The notes below the pieces were generated by a model. The model was not told the origin of the DNA and made no database searches. It saw only the letters and a list, made by a program, of their open reading frames with translations. The position numbers and the translations under genes were made by a program. Positions 54,626-63,962 of a stretch of DNA of 64,000 nt are shown piece after piece (the first letter of the stretch is position 1; each line of letters begins with the position of its first letter). The DNA comes from Pleomorphovibrio marinus (GTDB lineage Bacteria; Bacteroidota; Bacteroidia; Cytophagales; Cyclobacteriaceae), in assembly GCF_003347495.1 (NCBI RefSeq), contig NZ_QCXY01000001.1:248001-312000 (forward strand). Direction: 5' to 3'.

Positions 54626-55512
54626 GTTTCGAGATTTTTTCGAATTTGCTCTATTTGTTCGGGTTTATACTCTGGTGTCCCCCCAGGTAGGGACGCCACT
54701 AATGCCCCCAAAGCACAAGCATAATCCAATATAATTTCCGGGCTTTCTTTTTCCAGGTATTTAATTACAAAACCAGCCAAAAATGCATCACCGGCACCTA
54801 CAGAATCCTTGACAGTTACGGGATAGCCTGGATGGGTAACAAGTTCTTCAAGGGTATAAAGCATGGCTCCTTTCGCCCCAAGGGTCACACAAATCGTATC
54901 TATATCAAAGGATTCAGATAGTTTTTCCAAGGCCGCTGGTACCTTACTGGGCAAATTCAGATAGTCAGCTAGAATAGTGAGTTCTTCTTCGTTGATTTTA
55001 AGGATGTCTGCCTTTTCCAACAGCTGCTCCAACAACTCAGGGGTATAATGGGGAGGTCTAAGGTTAATATCCAAGACTTTGAGCACATCCTTTTGTAACA
55101 GCCTAAACAGGGTCTCCTTACTTGTTTGGTTCCTTACAGCTAAGGAACCAAATATAAAACAATCAGCAAGTTGAACCTCCCTAATCATCTTTTCTTCAAA
55201 AGCAATGTAATCCCAGGCTGAAGGTTTGACAATATCATATTTAATGTTCTCCTTATCCGAATCATCCACTAATACTGTCCCAGTTGGGTATTCCTTATTG
55301 CGTTGTATATAATCCGTCTTTACCCCATATTTCTCCACAAAAGCTAACAGCTTTTTCCCCATCTTATCCTCCCCAATTGCCGAAAACATGGCAACATGAT
55401 GTCCTAAATGCTGAAGGTGAAGGGCAACATTCATTGGGGCACCACCGGGAATTTTATCTTTTGGGAATACATCCCAAAGCATTTCACCGTAACAAATAAT
55501 GTTTTTAGGCAT
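54622..55512 (-). CDS. PfkB-family carbohydrate kinase, fructokinase-like
   Basis: A 296-residue sugar kinase of the ribokinase/PfkB family. It has the sugar-binding N-terminal segment CYGEMLWDVFPKDKIPGGAPMNVALHLQHLG, and the second signature VKDSVGAGDAFLAGFVIKYL, with the catalytic Asp in AGDAF. The pattern GEMLWDVFP is typical of bacterial fructokinases. It converts a hexose to its phosphate in the cytoplasm with ATP. The sugar porter gene overlaps it by 8 bases and supplies the substrate. The stop shares bases with the RDD gene. Confidence 0.92.
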   Translation of the reverse strand: MPKNIICYGEMLWDVFPKDKIPGGAPMNVALHLQHLGHHVAMFSAIGEDKMGKKLLAFVEKYGVKTDYIQRNKEYPTGTVLVDDSDKENIKYDIVKPSAWDYIAFEEKMIREVQLADCFIFGSLAVRNQTSKETLFRLLQKDVLKVLDINLRPPHYTPELLEQLLEKADILKINEEELTILADYLNLPSKVPAALEKLSESFDIDTICVTLGAKGAMLYTLEELVTHPGYPVTVKDSVGAGDAFLAGFVIKYLEKESPEIILDYACALGALVASLPGGTPEYKPEQIEQIRKNLET

Positions 55513-56848
55513 GGCGAAGATTTAGTTCACGTTGGATTTCTTCCAGGGACTTCCCTTTGGTTTCAGGCATCTTGGTAGCCACCCATACGAGTTGTAAAAC
55601 CATCATTAACGCAAAGAACCCAAAAATTATCACCGGGCCAAACTGGTTGGCGAAAAAGGGAAAGACATTGGTGATCAAAGCCGCAAGTATCCAGTGCGTA
55701 AAACAGCCTATGGATTGACCATAAGCTCTCAATTCATTTGGAAAAACCTCCGAAATAAATACCCATATCACCGCTCCTTGCCCCACTGCATGGGATGCAA
55801 TAAATAGGAACACGAATATGGGTAGAAAACTTACAGGAATTTGGCCTCCAGAAAAAGAATAGGCGATCAATACTAAAGAAATAATATATCCAAAGGAACC
55901 TATATACATCAACTTTTTTCGACCAATCCTGTCAATCAAATAAAGCCCTAGCATGGTAGCGACTATATTGGTAACCCCAATACCTACGGTAGAGAGCAGT
56001 GCTCCTTCGGCACTAATTCCAGCCATCTCAAACACCCTAGGTGCAAAATAAATAATAGCATTTATCCCAGAGAGTTGGTTGAAGAATGCTATTAATACTG
56101 CCAGTAAAGTAATGTGGAGATACTTGGACTGGAAAAGAGTCAAAAATCCAACTTTGGATTTTACAAGCTTTTTCTCTTCCATTGCCAAGGCTATTGCCTC
56201 GTCAACCCCCTCAGGGTCAGTTTTAGTCAGGATGGTTCTCGCCAAGGTGAAGTCATTTCTTTTTGCAATTAGCCATCTTGGGCTCTGGGGTACTTTTAAT
56301 ACCAATAGGGTGTAAATCAATGCCGGGATAGCCTCCACTCCAAGCATCCAACGCCAACTCTCCACTGCAATGGTCAAATCAATCAGATAATTGCTGAAAT
56401 ACGCAACGAGTATTCCAAATACCAGATTAAACTGAAACAAGGCAACTAGTTTACCCCGGTTTCCGGCCGGGGAAATCTCGCTGATGTACATTGGAGCGAC
56501 CACTGATGAGGCTCCTACACCAAGTCCCCCTATAAATCGAAATATCATGAAGGAGTAAACCTCAGGAGCTAGAGCAGAACCCAATGCCGAGAAAAAGTAT
56601 AAAGCACCAATCCATATTAATGCTACTTTTCTACCGTACTTATCCGCAGGTATACCTCCAAACAAGGCCCCTATGACTGTCCCGTACAAGGCGATAGCCA
56701 CCGCTATTCCATGACTCCAATCAGAAAGGCTCCAAACTTGTTGAATGTGCCGCTCGGCACCAGAAATAACGGCTGTGTCAAAGCCAAAAAGAAAACCACC
56801 CAAGGCAGCAACTACGGAAAGAAATAACACGTAATTAGTTATCTTCAT
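55505..56848 (-). CDS. MFS sugar porter
   Basis: A 447-residue sugar:proton symporter with 12 membrane segments. Sugar-porter motifs are all present: GGFLFGFDTAVISGA, ADKYGRKVALIW, PMYISEISPAGNRGKLV, PQSPRWLI, NAIIYFAPRVFE, DRIGRKKLMY and the C-terminal PETKGKSLEEIQRE. It belongs to the xylose/glucose/galactose group of MFS proteins. With the fructokinase-like gene it overlaps by 8 bases, so the operon takes up and phosphorylates a hexose, likely fructose or a similar sugar. Confidence 0.95.
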   Translation of the reverse strand: MKITNYVLFLSVVAALGGFLFGFDTAVISGAERHIQQVWSLSDWSHGIAVAIALYGTVIGALFGGIPADKYGRKVALIWIGALYFFSALGSALAPEVYSFMIFRFIGGLGVGASSVVAPMYISEISPAGNRGKLVALFQFNLVFGILVAYFSNYLIDLTIAVESWRWMLGVEAIPALIYTLLVLKVPQSPRWLIAKRNDFTLARTILTKTDPEGVDEAIALAMEEKKLVKSKVGFLTLFQSKYLHITLLAVLIAFFNQLSGINAIIYFAPRVFEMAGISAEGALLSTVGIGVTNIVATMLGLYLIDRIGRKKLMYIGSFGYIISLVLIAYSFSGGQIPVSFLPIFVFLFIASHAVGQGAVIWVFISEVFPNELRAYGQSIGCFTHWILAALITNVFPFFANQFGPVIIFGFFALMMVLQLVWVATKMPETKGKSLEEIQRELNLRHA

Positions 56849-56943
56849 ATGGGATTTTGGGTAATAAGGGGATCAGATATTGGAGTTAGGTACAAACCAG
56901 AATTCCAACTTGTAATATAAAACTAAAGAAGAAAAAACCCTCC

Positions 56944-57636
56944 CTATTCCCCAATATTTATTCTATAAAAGACCTGTAACTGCATGAGCATATCGGCTGG
57001 TAAACTTTTTCTCCTGACATTGTTACCTTCCAATTCCCCAAACGGACTTAATAAAAGTGTTCCTTCCAACCCGATTTCACTTTTTTCATTTTTAAGGGAT
57101 TTAAACACACCAATTCTGATTGGAACATATAAATTCGTGTTGGAATCCCTGTAGGTGTTTGTAGTAAACCGATCTTCATCCTGGAAAACACGGATTCTGT
57201 CCGTCCTTGCAGAATGGAAAACACCTAGTCCAAGACCTCCATAGACCTTAAACATGGAAGGCAAATAACCACTTTGATCCGGGTTGAAATAATATATGGG
57301 CATCAAATCAGCAAAAATCACATTTCCATCAAAGCCATAAGGGACACCTGCCAAGGAAATATTGTTTTTAGCAGGCTCAGGATAAAAATCACCACTGCTG
57401 ATCATTTGCCAGCCTATAGTAAGTTTGGCATCAAAGTGAGTGTCAATTTTTTTATTATAATCCAGGCTTATTGAGGGCAAAACACGGAATTTAAAAGCCC
57501 TATGCCTGCCAGTATTATCCCCATAAATCTTAGAAGGGCCCACACCAAAACCGAGCCTATCCACCCTATCATCTTGTCCATAGGCAGTTTGAAAAAATGC
57601 CAATAGCATAACAAACACGATCAAATATCTTTTCAT
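56944..57636 (-). CDS. outer-membrane-type protein, tandem paralogue 1 of 3
   Basis: A 230-residue protein with a signal peptide (LIVFVMLLAFFQTAYGQ). The mature part begins DDRVDRLGFGVGPSKIYGDNTG, shared closely with the two genes upstream. Conserved blocks are LTIGWQMISSGDFY, GNVIFADLMPIYYFNPDQSGYLPSMFKVYGGLGLGVFHSARTDR, EIGLEGTLLLSPFGELEGN and the end LQVFYRINIGE. The pattern of strands and the aromatic C-terminus suggest a small beta-barrel or outer-membrane protein. The family is not known to me. Confidence 0.72.
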   Translation of the reverse strand: MKRYLIVFVMLLAFFQTAYGQDDRVDRLGFGVGPSKIYGDNTGRHRAFKFRVLPSISLDYNKKIDTHFDAKLTIGWQMISSGDFYPEPAKNNISLAGVPYGFDGNVIFADLMPIYYFNPDQSGYLPSMFKVYGGLGLGVFHSARTDRIRVFQDEDRFTTNTYRDSNTNLYVPIRIGVFKSLKNEKSEIGLEGTLLLSPFGELEGNNVRRKSLPADMLMQLQVFYRINIGE

Positions 57637-57766
57637 TCTCTTAATTTAAATCCACCCTTCTATACAAGAAATGATGCGCTGATGCAAAGGAATAGGGTCA
57701 TAAAGCTTGTCCTACTCTTTTATCTGCAAAGATAGCAAATATTAAAAGATATCGAGGTTTATACCC

Positions 57767-58474
57767 TTACCAGTCCCCTAAATTGATTCTATAAAAAAAT
57801 TGAAACTGCATTAAAGCATCTGGACCTAACCGTTTCTGCTGTTTGCTGTTACCATCCAATTCTACAAAGGGACTAATCATAATGGTGGCTTCTAAACCTA
57901 TCTCCGCTGACCTTCCCTCAAGTTCCTTAAAGATCCCCACTCGCCAAGGAAAATAAAGGCCTGTACTGGAAGCTGAGTAACTGTACTCATCAAAAGTATT
58001 CAACTCCGGAACTTCAAAATTGGTGTATTCCCTTTGGGTTTCGGTTCTTGCCGAATGAACCAAGCCAAGGCCTAAACCAGTATATACTTTTATTAGAGAA
58101 GGAAGGTAACCACTCTGATTGGGATTAAAATGTACTATAGGCATGACATCCAGAAAAAAGGCATTCCCATTAAAACCCAAAGGCTGGTCTGCCCTGCTTA
58201 TCCTTTCCTTTAGCCTTTCGCTGTAAAAGTCCCCACTATTAATCATCTGCCAACCGAGGGTAGCTTTCACATCAAAAAGTGTGTTGATTTTTTTACTGAA
58301 ATCAACACTAGCGGCTGGCAAGACCATAAATCTAAAATCACTGTGGATACCTGTGTTGTCTCCGTACATTTTAGAAGGGCCTATACCAAAACCAAGTCTG
58401 TTCTCTCTATCATCCTGAGCAAAACCAAAGTTACAAATAGAGACGACTAAAATTAGGAATAAGCATTTTCGCAT
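57767..58474 (-). CDS. outer-membrane-type protein, tandem paralogue 2 of 3
   Basis: A 235-residue paralogue with signal peptide LVVSICNFGFAQ and then DDRENRLGFGIGPSKMYGDNTG. It keeps the same blocks as its neighbours (LGWQMINSGDFYSERLKE, FNPNQSGYLPSLIKVYTGLGLGLVHSARTE, EIGLEATIMISPFVELDGN, FFYRINLG). A larger insert near residue 145 (YTNFEVPELNTFDEYSY) is specific to it. The 130-bp spacer from paralogue 1 is AT-rich. Confidence 0.72.
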   Translation of the reverse strand: MRKCLFLILVVSICNFGFAQDDRENRLGFGIGPSKMYGDNTGIHSDFRFMVLPAASVDFSKKINTLFDVKATLGWQMINSGDFYSERLKERISRADQPLGFNGNAFFLDVMPIVHFNPNQSGYLPSLIKVYTGLGLGLVHSARTETQREYTNFEVPELNTFDEYSYSASSTGLYFPWRVGIFKELEGRSAEIGLEATIMISPFVELDGNSKQQKRLGPDALMQFQFFYRINLGDW

Positions 58475-58568
58475 TTTTGAAAATTTGTTTTAAAATAGAA
58501 AGGTATAAAAAAACCAACTCCAAATAAACAAAAATGACGAAAACATTAAATAAAATGCCTTTTAAATC

Positions 58569-59273
58569 TTAATAGTGGTGGTATAATACTCCTATATTAA
58601 TCCTGTAATAAATTTGTACCTGGAACAATAGATCCGGCTCAATGGTTTTTTGCTTTTTGGAATTCCCATCTAATTCACCGAAAGGACTTAGCAGCACCGA
58701 GGTCTCTAAACCAATTTCAGAATTCTTTTTGTATAACTCCTTAAAAACCCCTAGCCTGAAAGGGAAATAGACACCTCGATCTACAGAATTCCTGGTTTCT
58801 ATTCTTTCAGTCTCATCCTCAATCCTCAAAAACCGCTCGGTACGGCTGGACTGAAACGCCCCTATACCGGCACCTCCATAAAACTTGAACTGGGCAGGCA
58901 AATACCCACTTAAATTGGGGTTAAAGTGCATTATAGGCATTAGATCCGCATAAATCACATTCCCATTAAAGGCATGGGGTAGGCCAGCATTGGCAATACC
59001 TCTTTTGATACCTTCCGTATAAAAATCACCACTACTGATCATTTGCCAGCCAAGGGTTCCCCTAAGGTCAAAATAGGGGTGCAATTTTTTGTGGTAATCT
59101 ACTGAAAACGCGGGCAAAACCATAAAACGAAACTTTTTATGGACACCGGTATTGTCTCCATAAATCTTTGAAGGACCAAACCCGAAGCCCAATCTGTCTT
59201 GCCTGTTGTCCTGTGCGATCAAATAATTTCCCCCAATCAAAAAAGTGAGGATTAAAAATACAACCTTCTTCAT
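58569..59273 (-). CDS. outer-membrane-type protein, tandem paralogue 3 of 3
   Basis: A 234-residue paralogue with signal peptide FLILTFLIGGNYLIAQ and then DNRQDRLGFGFGPSKIYGDNTG. Blocks shared with the others are LGWQMISSGDFYTEGIKR, NGNVIYADLMPIMHFNPNLSGYLPAQFKFYGGAGIGAFQSSRTER, EIGLETSVLLSPFGELDGN and QIYYRINIG. It is the first gene of the three on the minus strand. The AT-rich region up to the G1P dehydrogenase gene at 59537 holds both divergent promoters. Confidence 0.72.
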   Translation of the reverse strand: MKKVVFLILTFLIGGNYLIAQDNRQDRLGFGFGPSKIYGDNTGVHKKFRFMVLPAFSVDYHKKLHPYFDLRGTLGWQMISSGDFYTEGIKRGIANAGLPHAFNGNVIYADLMPIMHFNPNLSGYLPAQFKFYGGAGIGAFQSSRTERFLRIEDETERIETRNSVDRGVYFPFRLGVFKELYKKNSEIGLETSVLLSPFGELDGNSKKQKTIEPDLLFQVQIYYRINIGVLYHHY

Positions 59274-59408
59274 GCCTTCTCTCTCATTTTAAAGATCTAA
59301 AAATAATTAAACTTTTCCAGTTGAAACAAATTTTACAGATTATATTTTTCATAATTTTCCTTTGATTTATTAATATTTGACTGATATTACTTAATAAAAC
59401 ACATTTAT

Positions 59409-59416
59409 TATATTTG
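59409..59416 (+). promoter_or_regulatory. candidate -7 promoter element for the G1PDH-MFS pair (TATATTTG)
   Basis: TATATTTG fits the TAnnTTTG consensus. It lies about 120 bp before the ATG at 59537, in an AT-rich divergent region. A TTTG at 59376-59379 is farther from it than the usual 19-21 bp. Confidence 0.35.
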
Positions 59417-59536
59417 AAAAGCATTTTTATGGTTTCAAAAAAACGGCCGTAAGTCAAGAAAATCAAACTATTGGGCGGAAGCCAAACATTTTATTATTCT
59501 AGCAAAATTTGTTTCTTTAATAAACGATTTGACAAA

Positions 59537-60574
59537 ATGAGAGGTGGCCTTATGTATCATGTGGTCTTTGGAAATTCAATTGGGGAATCCCTTAAGGATT
59601 TGCTCCATCAAAAAAAAGCCCTGTTAATAACCGATGAAATTCTTTGGGCAAAGTACAGCTCTTATATGGACCCTTGTGATTTGCAGGTTGTTTTCACTTC
59701 ATCTATGGAGGCAGAGCGGTTGGAAGTAGAGCACCAAAAATTGAAAAGCTTTGACATAGCGATCGGTATGGGCGGGGGAGTTGCTATGGATATTGCTAAA
59801 TTTCATGCCTGGAAAGGCGGAAAAAACCTCTATCAATTACCTACTGCCATATCTATGGATGCCATGTTTTCTTATCCCATTGCTCTTCGTTATCAAGGCA
59901 GGGTAAGTTATGTAGGGGAGAAAATTCCTGATAAAATTTTCTGCGATTTTGATATACTGCTCAAGGCACCTAAAATCTATAATCGTTCGGGAATCTGCGA
60001 CCTTTTGTCTTGCCATACGGCTCTTTTTGATTGGAAGCTTTCTGAGAAAATGGGAAAGAGTAAAATTGACTACCCCCTGAAAAAAGCTACTGAATCCCTA
60101 TTAAAGGAAGTTGTGAAAAGGGTAGATGAGATTAGCGAGGTCACAGAATCATCGATCCGGTTTTTGATGGAGGGGTTTCAGTTTGTGGCTGAAGAGAATT
60201 TCAGAGTCGGTCACTGCCAATATGAAGAAGGTTCCGAGCATTTTTTTTATTATTGCCTGGAGGCCATTACGGGCAAAACTTTTCTCCATGGACAAGTCAT
60301 TAATCTTGGAATTTTATTGATGAGTATCCTTCAGGAAAATCAGGTCGAAAATATTATAGATGTGTTGAAAAGAGCAAAAGTGCCAATTTACCCAAGTTCG
60401 ATGAATATCTCTTACCAGGAAATAGAGCAGGTTTTATTTACTTGTAATGATTATGTAAAAGAAAAATCCTACCCCTATTCCATTCTGAACCATAAGAAAG
60501 TCACAAATGAGTACGTGGAAAAGGCCTTAACAGTTCTAAAGACAGAGTTTGACCCAGCTTTTACGCTCCATTGA
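59537..60574 (+). CDS. glycerol-1-phosphate dehydrogenase homologue (iron/zinc-dependent dehydrogenase superfamily)
   Basis: A 345-residue protein from the ATG at 59537; ATG at 59552 is an alternative, and a longer frame is open upstream. It has the NAD-binding glycine motif MGGGVAMDIAKFHA, followed by LPTAISMDAMFSYPIAL. Metal-site segments are GICDLLSCHTALFDWKL (Asp), GSEHFFYYCLEAITGKTFLHGQVINLGILL (His pair). This pattern fits sn-glycerol-1-phosphate dehydrogenase (EgsA/AraM), which makes glycerol-1-phosphate from dihydroxyacetone phosphate. That product is the substrate of the GGGPS family encoded at 36023. The MFS transporter gene starts 10 bp after its end. Confidence 0.85.
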   Translation: MRGGLMYHVVFGNSIGESLKDLLHQKKALLITDEILWAKYSSYMDPCDLQVVFTSSMEAERLEVEHQKLKSFDIAIGMGGGVAMDIAKFHAWKGGKNLYQLPTAISMDAMFSYPIALRYQGRVSYVGEKIPDKIFCDFDILLKAPKIYNRSGICDLLSCHTALFDWKLSEKMGKSKIDYPLKKATESLLKEVVKRVDEISEVTESSIRFLMEGFQFVAEENFRVGHCQYEEGSEHFFYYCLEAITGKTFLHGQVINLGILLMSILQENQVENIIDVLKRAKVPIYPSSMNISYQEIEQVLFTCNDYVKEKSYPYSILNHKKVTNEYVEKALTVLKTEFDPAFTLH

Positions 60575-60584
60575 AAAAATCCAC

Positions 60585-61790
60585 ATGACGCTTTCCCAAA
60601 TTGTATTCAGGTTTAGAGTTGCCACTATGTTGTATTGGGCAATGTCTGGTTCTTTCCTGTGCTATTATGTTATTTTTTTTGAAGAGCAGAAAGGCATAAG
60701 CCCTGCGGATATCGGTATTATGATGTCTATTTACACTCTTAGTGCTCTTATTGGGCAAAACTTTTTCGGTTACCTATCCGATAAACTTCAGTCTTTAAAA
60801 AAATCCGTTTTATTCGCAGTCTTGATAATGGTCATTGTGGTACCTACTTTCCCCTTACACAACCACCTCTATCTAATTTATCCATCCATGGCCTTGGTGG
60901 GGTTTATGCAGCAACCCCTAGGCCCCATGCTTGACTCTTGGATGCTGAAGTTATTGGCTACTCACAATAAGGAGAATATATATGGAAAAATACGGGGGGT
61001 TGGGTCAATGGGATGGGCTACTGCGGGCCCAGTCACGGCCTACCTTATGCAACATGTAGGCTGGGACATGATGTATGTGGTGTCCAGCACCTGTGGGATT
61101 AGTTTGGCGTTTGTAGTATGGGGAATTAAAGACGTTCAAAAATCCAACGAACAAGTAATACAATTGGCCAAGGATCTTACCCCATTGAAAACCATTAGAA
61201 AACTGTTTCAGATTAAACCTTATCTTTTTATCCTTCTAGTAGTCTTTTTCAATTATTTGGGGGTCCAGACTTCCTATAACTTCCTTAGCCTTATCATGAG
61301 GGACACAGGAGGTTCACTTGAAATTCTAGGCTGGACCTACTTTCTGGATGCCGGAAGTGAGTTACCTGCTATGTTTATTTCAGTATGGCTCCTAAGTCGT
61401 TTCCCTCCTAAGCGGTTAATGATGGTGGCTGTAATACTTTATCTAATCAGGTTTGGGCTAATATTATATTTTCAGACGCCAATAGTAGTATCACTTACCT
61501 CCATTTTGGAGGGCTTTGCTTTTGGTTTTATGCTTGCATCATTAAGAAATTACATATTTACCATAGCCCCGCGCCATTTGCAGACTTCCGCACTCACTAT
61601 ATGTGACGCGGTTTTTCTAAGCATGTCAGTAATTGTAGGAGGTACCTTAGGGGGGTGGGTAATTCAGGAATATTCCGTCATGACCTTGATGTGGTGTTGC
61701 ATGGGATCCTCTACTGTAGCTCTTTTGCTTTTACTGATTCCTCAGCGAACCGGATCTTCTTCATCCGCATCTGAACCATCTGCCTCCTGA
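60585..61790 (+). CDS. MFS transporter
   Basis: A 401-residue transporter with about twelve membrane segments. ATG at 60585 starts it (MTLSQIVFRFRVATMLYWAMS); a longer frame overlaps the upstream gene. Features include IGIMMSIYTLSALIGQNFFGYLSDKL and the motif region KIRGVGSMGWATAGPVTAYL near residue 130-150, as in the MFS_1_like/nucleoside-symporter branch. It is 10 bp after the G1P dehydrogenase homologue and is likely in the same operon, possibly carrying a glycerol- or sugar-phosphate-related molecule (inference). Its end overlaps the DUF4494 gene by 49 bases. Confidence 0.88.
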   Translation: MTLSQIVFRFRVATMLYWAMSGSFLCYYVIFFEEQKGISPADIGIMMSIYTLSALIGQNFFGYLSDKLQSLKKSVLFAVLIMVIVVPTFPLHNHLYLIYPSMALVGFMQQPLGPMLDSWMLKLLATHNKENIYGKIRGVGSMGWATAGPVTAYLMQHVGWDMMYVVSSTCGISLAFVVWGIKDVQKSNEQVIQLAKDLTPLKTIRKLFQIKPYLFILLVVFFNYLGVQTSYNFLSLIMRDTGGSLEILGWTYFLDAGSELPAMFISVWLLSRFPPKRLMMVAVILYLIRFGLILYFQTPIVVSLTSILEGFAFGFMLASLRNYIFTIAPRHLQTSALTICDAVFLSMSVIVGGTLGGWVIQEYSVMTLMWCCMGSSTVALLLLLIPQRTGSSSSASEPSAS

Positions 61791-62263
61791 TGGATTGGTT
61801 TGAGGTTAGAAGGAATAGGCTCATTGAGGTCATCCTCTTTTTCATAGGGAAAAACTTCTACTATGGGGCTTTCCACAACTTCAGGCACATTAAAAGTAAC
61901 CAACATATTATCCAGGCTTTCGTAAATCCGATCATATGCTTCTTTCACATGATGTGCAGTCACCAGCATGAATTGGGTCACTTTTTTTTCCTTCCCACTA
62001 TCCGCATCCGTCACTATGTATGTGATTTTACATTTATGCCACACATCAATGTCCTCGAAAAAGAAAACATCTACGATGTTGCTCTTGGAGATATTAGTGA
62101 CTTGGAAATCACCTCTGATTACACTTCCCAACATATCATATATCCTGGCTTCAGCCTCTGTAAAGGAAACCGCATCCACCAAATACTGCTCGGAAACGTT
62201 TTTCAAAAGCCCCTGCTCATTCTCCTTGGCATATTTCACCTTACATAAAAACCAAATTCTCAT
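61742..62263 (-). CDS. DUF4494 domain protein
   Basis: A 173-residue cytoplasmic protein of DUF4494, found nearly only in Bacteroidota. It starts MRIWFLCKVKYAKENEQG, with the family pattern YLVDAVSFTEAEARIYDML, DVFFFEDIDVWHKCKITYIV and VTQFMLVTAHHVKEAYDRIYESL. The C-terminal 45 residues are an acidic, low-complexity tail. The last 49 bases overlap the end of the MFS gene, tail to tail. No function is known; the neighbouring genes are not conserved with it in any way I can judge. Confidence 0.9.
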   Translation of the reverse strand: MRIWFLCKVKYAKENEQGLLKNVSEQYLVDAVSFTEAEARIYDMLGSVIRGDFQVTNISKSNIVDVFFFEDIDVWHKCKITYIVTDADSGKEKKVTQFMLVTAHHVKEAYDRIYESLDNMLVTFNVPEVVESPIVEVFPYEKEDDLNEPIPSNLKPIHQEADGSDADEEDPVR

Positions 62264-62381
62264 ACTTTCTTAATTTTCATTGAGGTCACGAAGGTATGAG
62301 TTATACCTTAATAAGGAAAACAGAAAACCAGGAAAGGATCAAATATTTTTCCACTTTTAAGCTGACATTAAAAAATCTATA

Positions 62382-63962
62382 TTACTCTAGTGTAGGAAGA
62401 AAGGTCGGTTTACTTCTATGCTTCGTTCCCTGCTCATAGGCATATGCGATCTCAAGAAGCTTAGGCTCTGACCAAGCCTTCCCAAAAAATGAAATCCCGA
62501 CCGGCAAGGCTTCCACCATCCCCATGGGAACGGTGATGTTTGGGTATCCAGCATGGGCTGCTGGTGAGGAACTTCCAAGTTGGAAACTGTCTCCATTTAC
62601 CAGATCTGTCTTCCATGCTGGGCTTCCTGTAGGTGCAATAATAGCATCCAATTCATTCTCCTTCATTACCTGGTCTATCCCTTCTTCCCGGCTGCCCTTA
62701 ATCATATTATTGAGAGCATTCAGATAGTCCTTATGGGTAAGATCCCCTTTTTTTAGTGCCAACTCCAAATATTTTTGATTATGAAACCTAAGCGACACCT
62801 CATCCTTTACATTGAAGGCTATTAAATCGGAAAGGCTTTTGATGTTGGCTCCGTCCCCCAGAGATTCAAAATACCGGTTAAGCCCGTCCTGATATTCAAA
62901 GAGCATCACCTGAAAAGAGTGTTCTCCAGTACCAGGAGCCTCTATGGATGAAATCGGAACGACTGTGGCTCCTGCCTTTTCCATAAAAGATACCGCTTGA
63001 CGCATTAAAGTATCTACTTTAAAATTCCTGCCTTCAGATGTATTATACCAGCCAATTCTCTTCCCATTTAGCCCATCGACATTCAGAAATTGCGTGTAAT
63101 CAGTATGGAAAACAGCATCTTCGTCCATTGTTTTGTTGTCTTTTTCATCCATGCCTGCAATTACCCCTAAACAGATGGCGGCATCGCGGACTGTTCTGGC
63201 CATGGGGCCAGGTGTGTCCTGAGTGTAGGAGATTGGAATTACACCAGACCTGCTTATAAGGCCAACAGTGGGTTTAATGCCTACAATTCCATTGGCATGC
63301 GAGGGACAGACTATAGACCCGTTGGTCTCCGTACCTATGGCTAAAACAGTAAGGTTTGCAGAAACGGCTACCCCTGAACCCGAACTGGATCCACAGGGAT
63401 TTCTATCCAGTACATAGGGATTTTTTGTTTGGCCCCCTAATCCACTCCAACCACTGCTAGAAAGCTCCCCACGGAAGTTTGCCCACTCACTAAGGTTGGT
63501 CTTCCCCAAAATAACTGCCCCTGCCTCCCGCAGCCTCATCGCCACAAAACTATCTTCTGAAGCAATAGAACCTTCCATTGCCCTAGAACCAGCCGTTGTG
63601 GGCATTTTGTCCCCACTGTTTAAGTTGTCTTTCAACAGTACAGGAACACCATGCAATGGTCCCCTATCTTTTCCTGCCATGAGCTCCATGTCCAATTCTT
63701 GGGCGATGGCTATTGCATCAGGGTTGAGGTGAAGGACTGAGCGCAATTGATGTCCATCTTGATCGATTTCCCGAATCCTATCCAAATAGGATTGTACCAA
63801 TTCCTCAACACTGAAATGACCTTGCCTTAGTCCCTTGTGAATTTCTTCAATAGTTATTTCCTCTATTGGAAATTTGAGCTCCTCCCTATTGGTATTTTCA
63901 CATCCCCAAAGGAAACAAAGAAGGATAAGCCCCCTTCCTATTTTTGACGTAGCTATGTTCAT
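62382..63962 (-). CDS. amidase-signature lipoprotein
   Basis: A 526-residue amidase (PF01425). ATG at 63962 gives a lipoprotein signal ([17 protein letters not shown]); a longer frame to 63992 would start with TTG. The amidase catalytic triad is visible: Lys in [13 protein letters not shown], Ser in [16 protein letters not shown] and the nucleophile Ser in [13 protein letters not shown]. Segments [21 protein letters not shown] and [17 protein letters not shown] are typical. It hydrolyses an amide bond in the periplasm; the substrate is unknown. The neighbouring DUF4494 gene on the same strand may not be co-transcribed (about 120 bp apart). Confidence 0.93.
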   Translation of the reverse strand: MNIATSKIGRGLILLCFLWGCENTNREELKFPIEEITIEEIHKGLRQGHFSVEELVQSYLDRIREIDQDGHQLRSVLHLNPDAIAIAQELDMELMAGKDRGPLHGVPVLLKDNLNSGDKMPTTAGSRAMEGSIASEDSFVAMRLREAGAVILGKTNLSEWANFRGELSSSGWSGLGGQTKNPYVLDRNPCGSSSGSGVAVSANLTVLAIGTETNGSIVCPSHANGIVGIKPTVGLISRSGVIPISYTQDTPGPMARTVRDAAICLGVIAGMDEKDNKTMDEDAVFHTDYTQFLNVDGLNGKRIGWYNTSEGRNFKVDTLMRQAVSFMEKAGATVVPISSIEAPGTGEHSFQVMLFEYQDGLNRYFESLGDGANIKSLSDLIAFNVKDEVSLRFHNQKYLELALKKGDLTHKDYLNALNNMIKGSREEGIDQVMKENELDAIIAPTGSPAWKTDLVNGDSFQLGSSSPAAHAGYPNITVPMGMVEALPVGISFFGKAWSEPKLLEIAYAYEQGTKHRSKPTFLPTLE

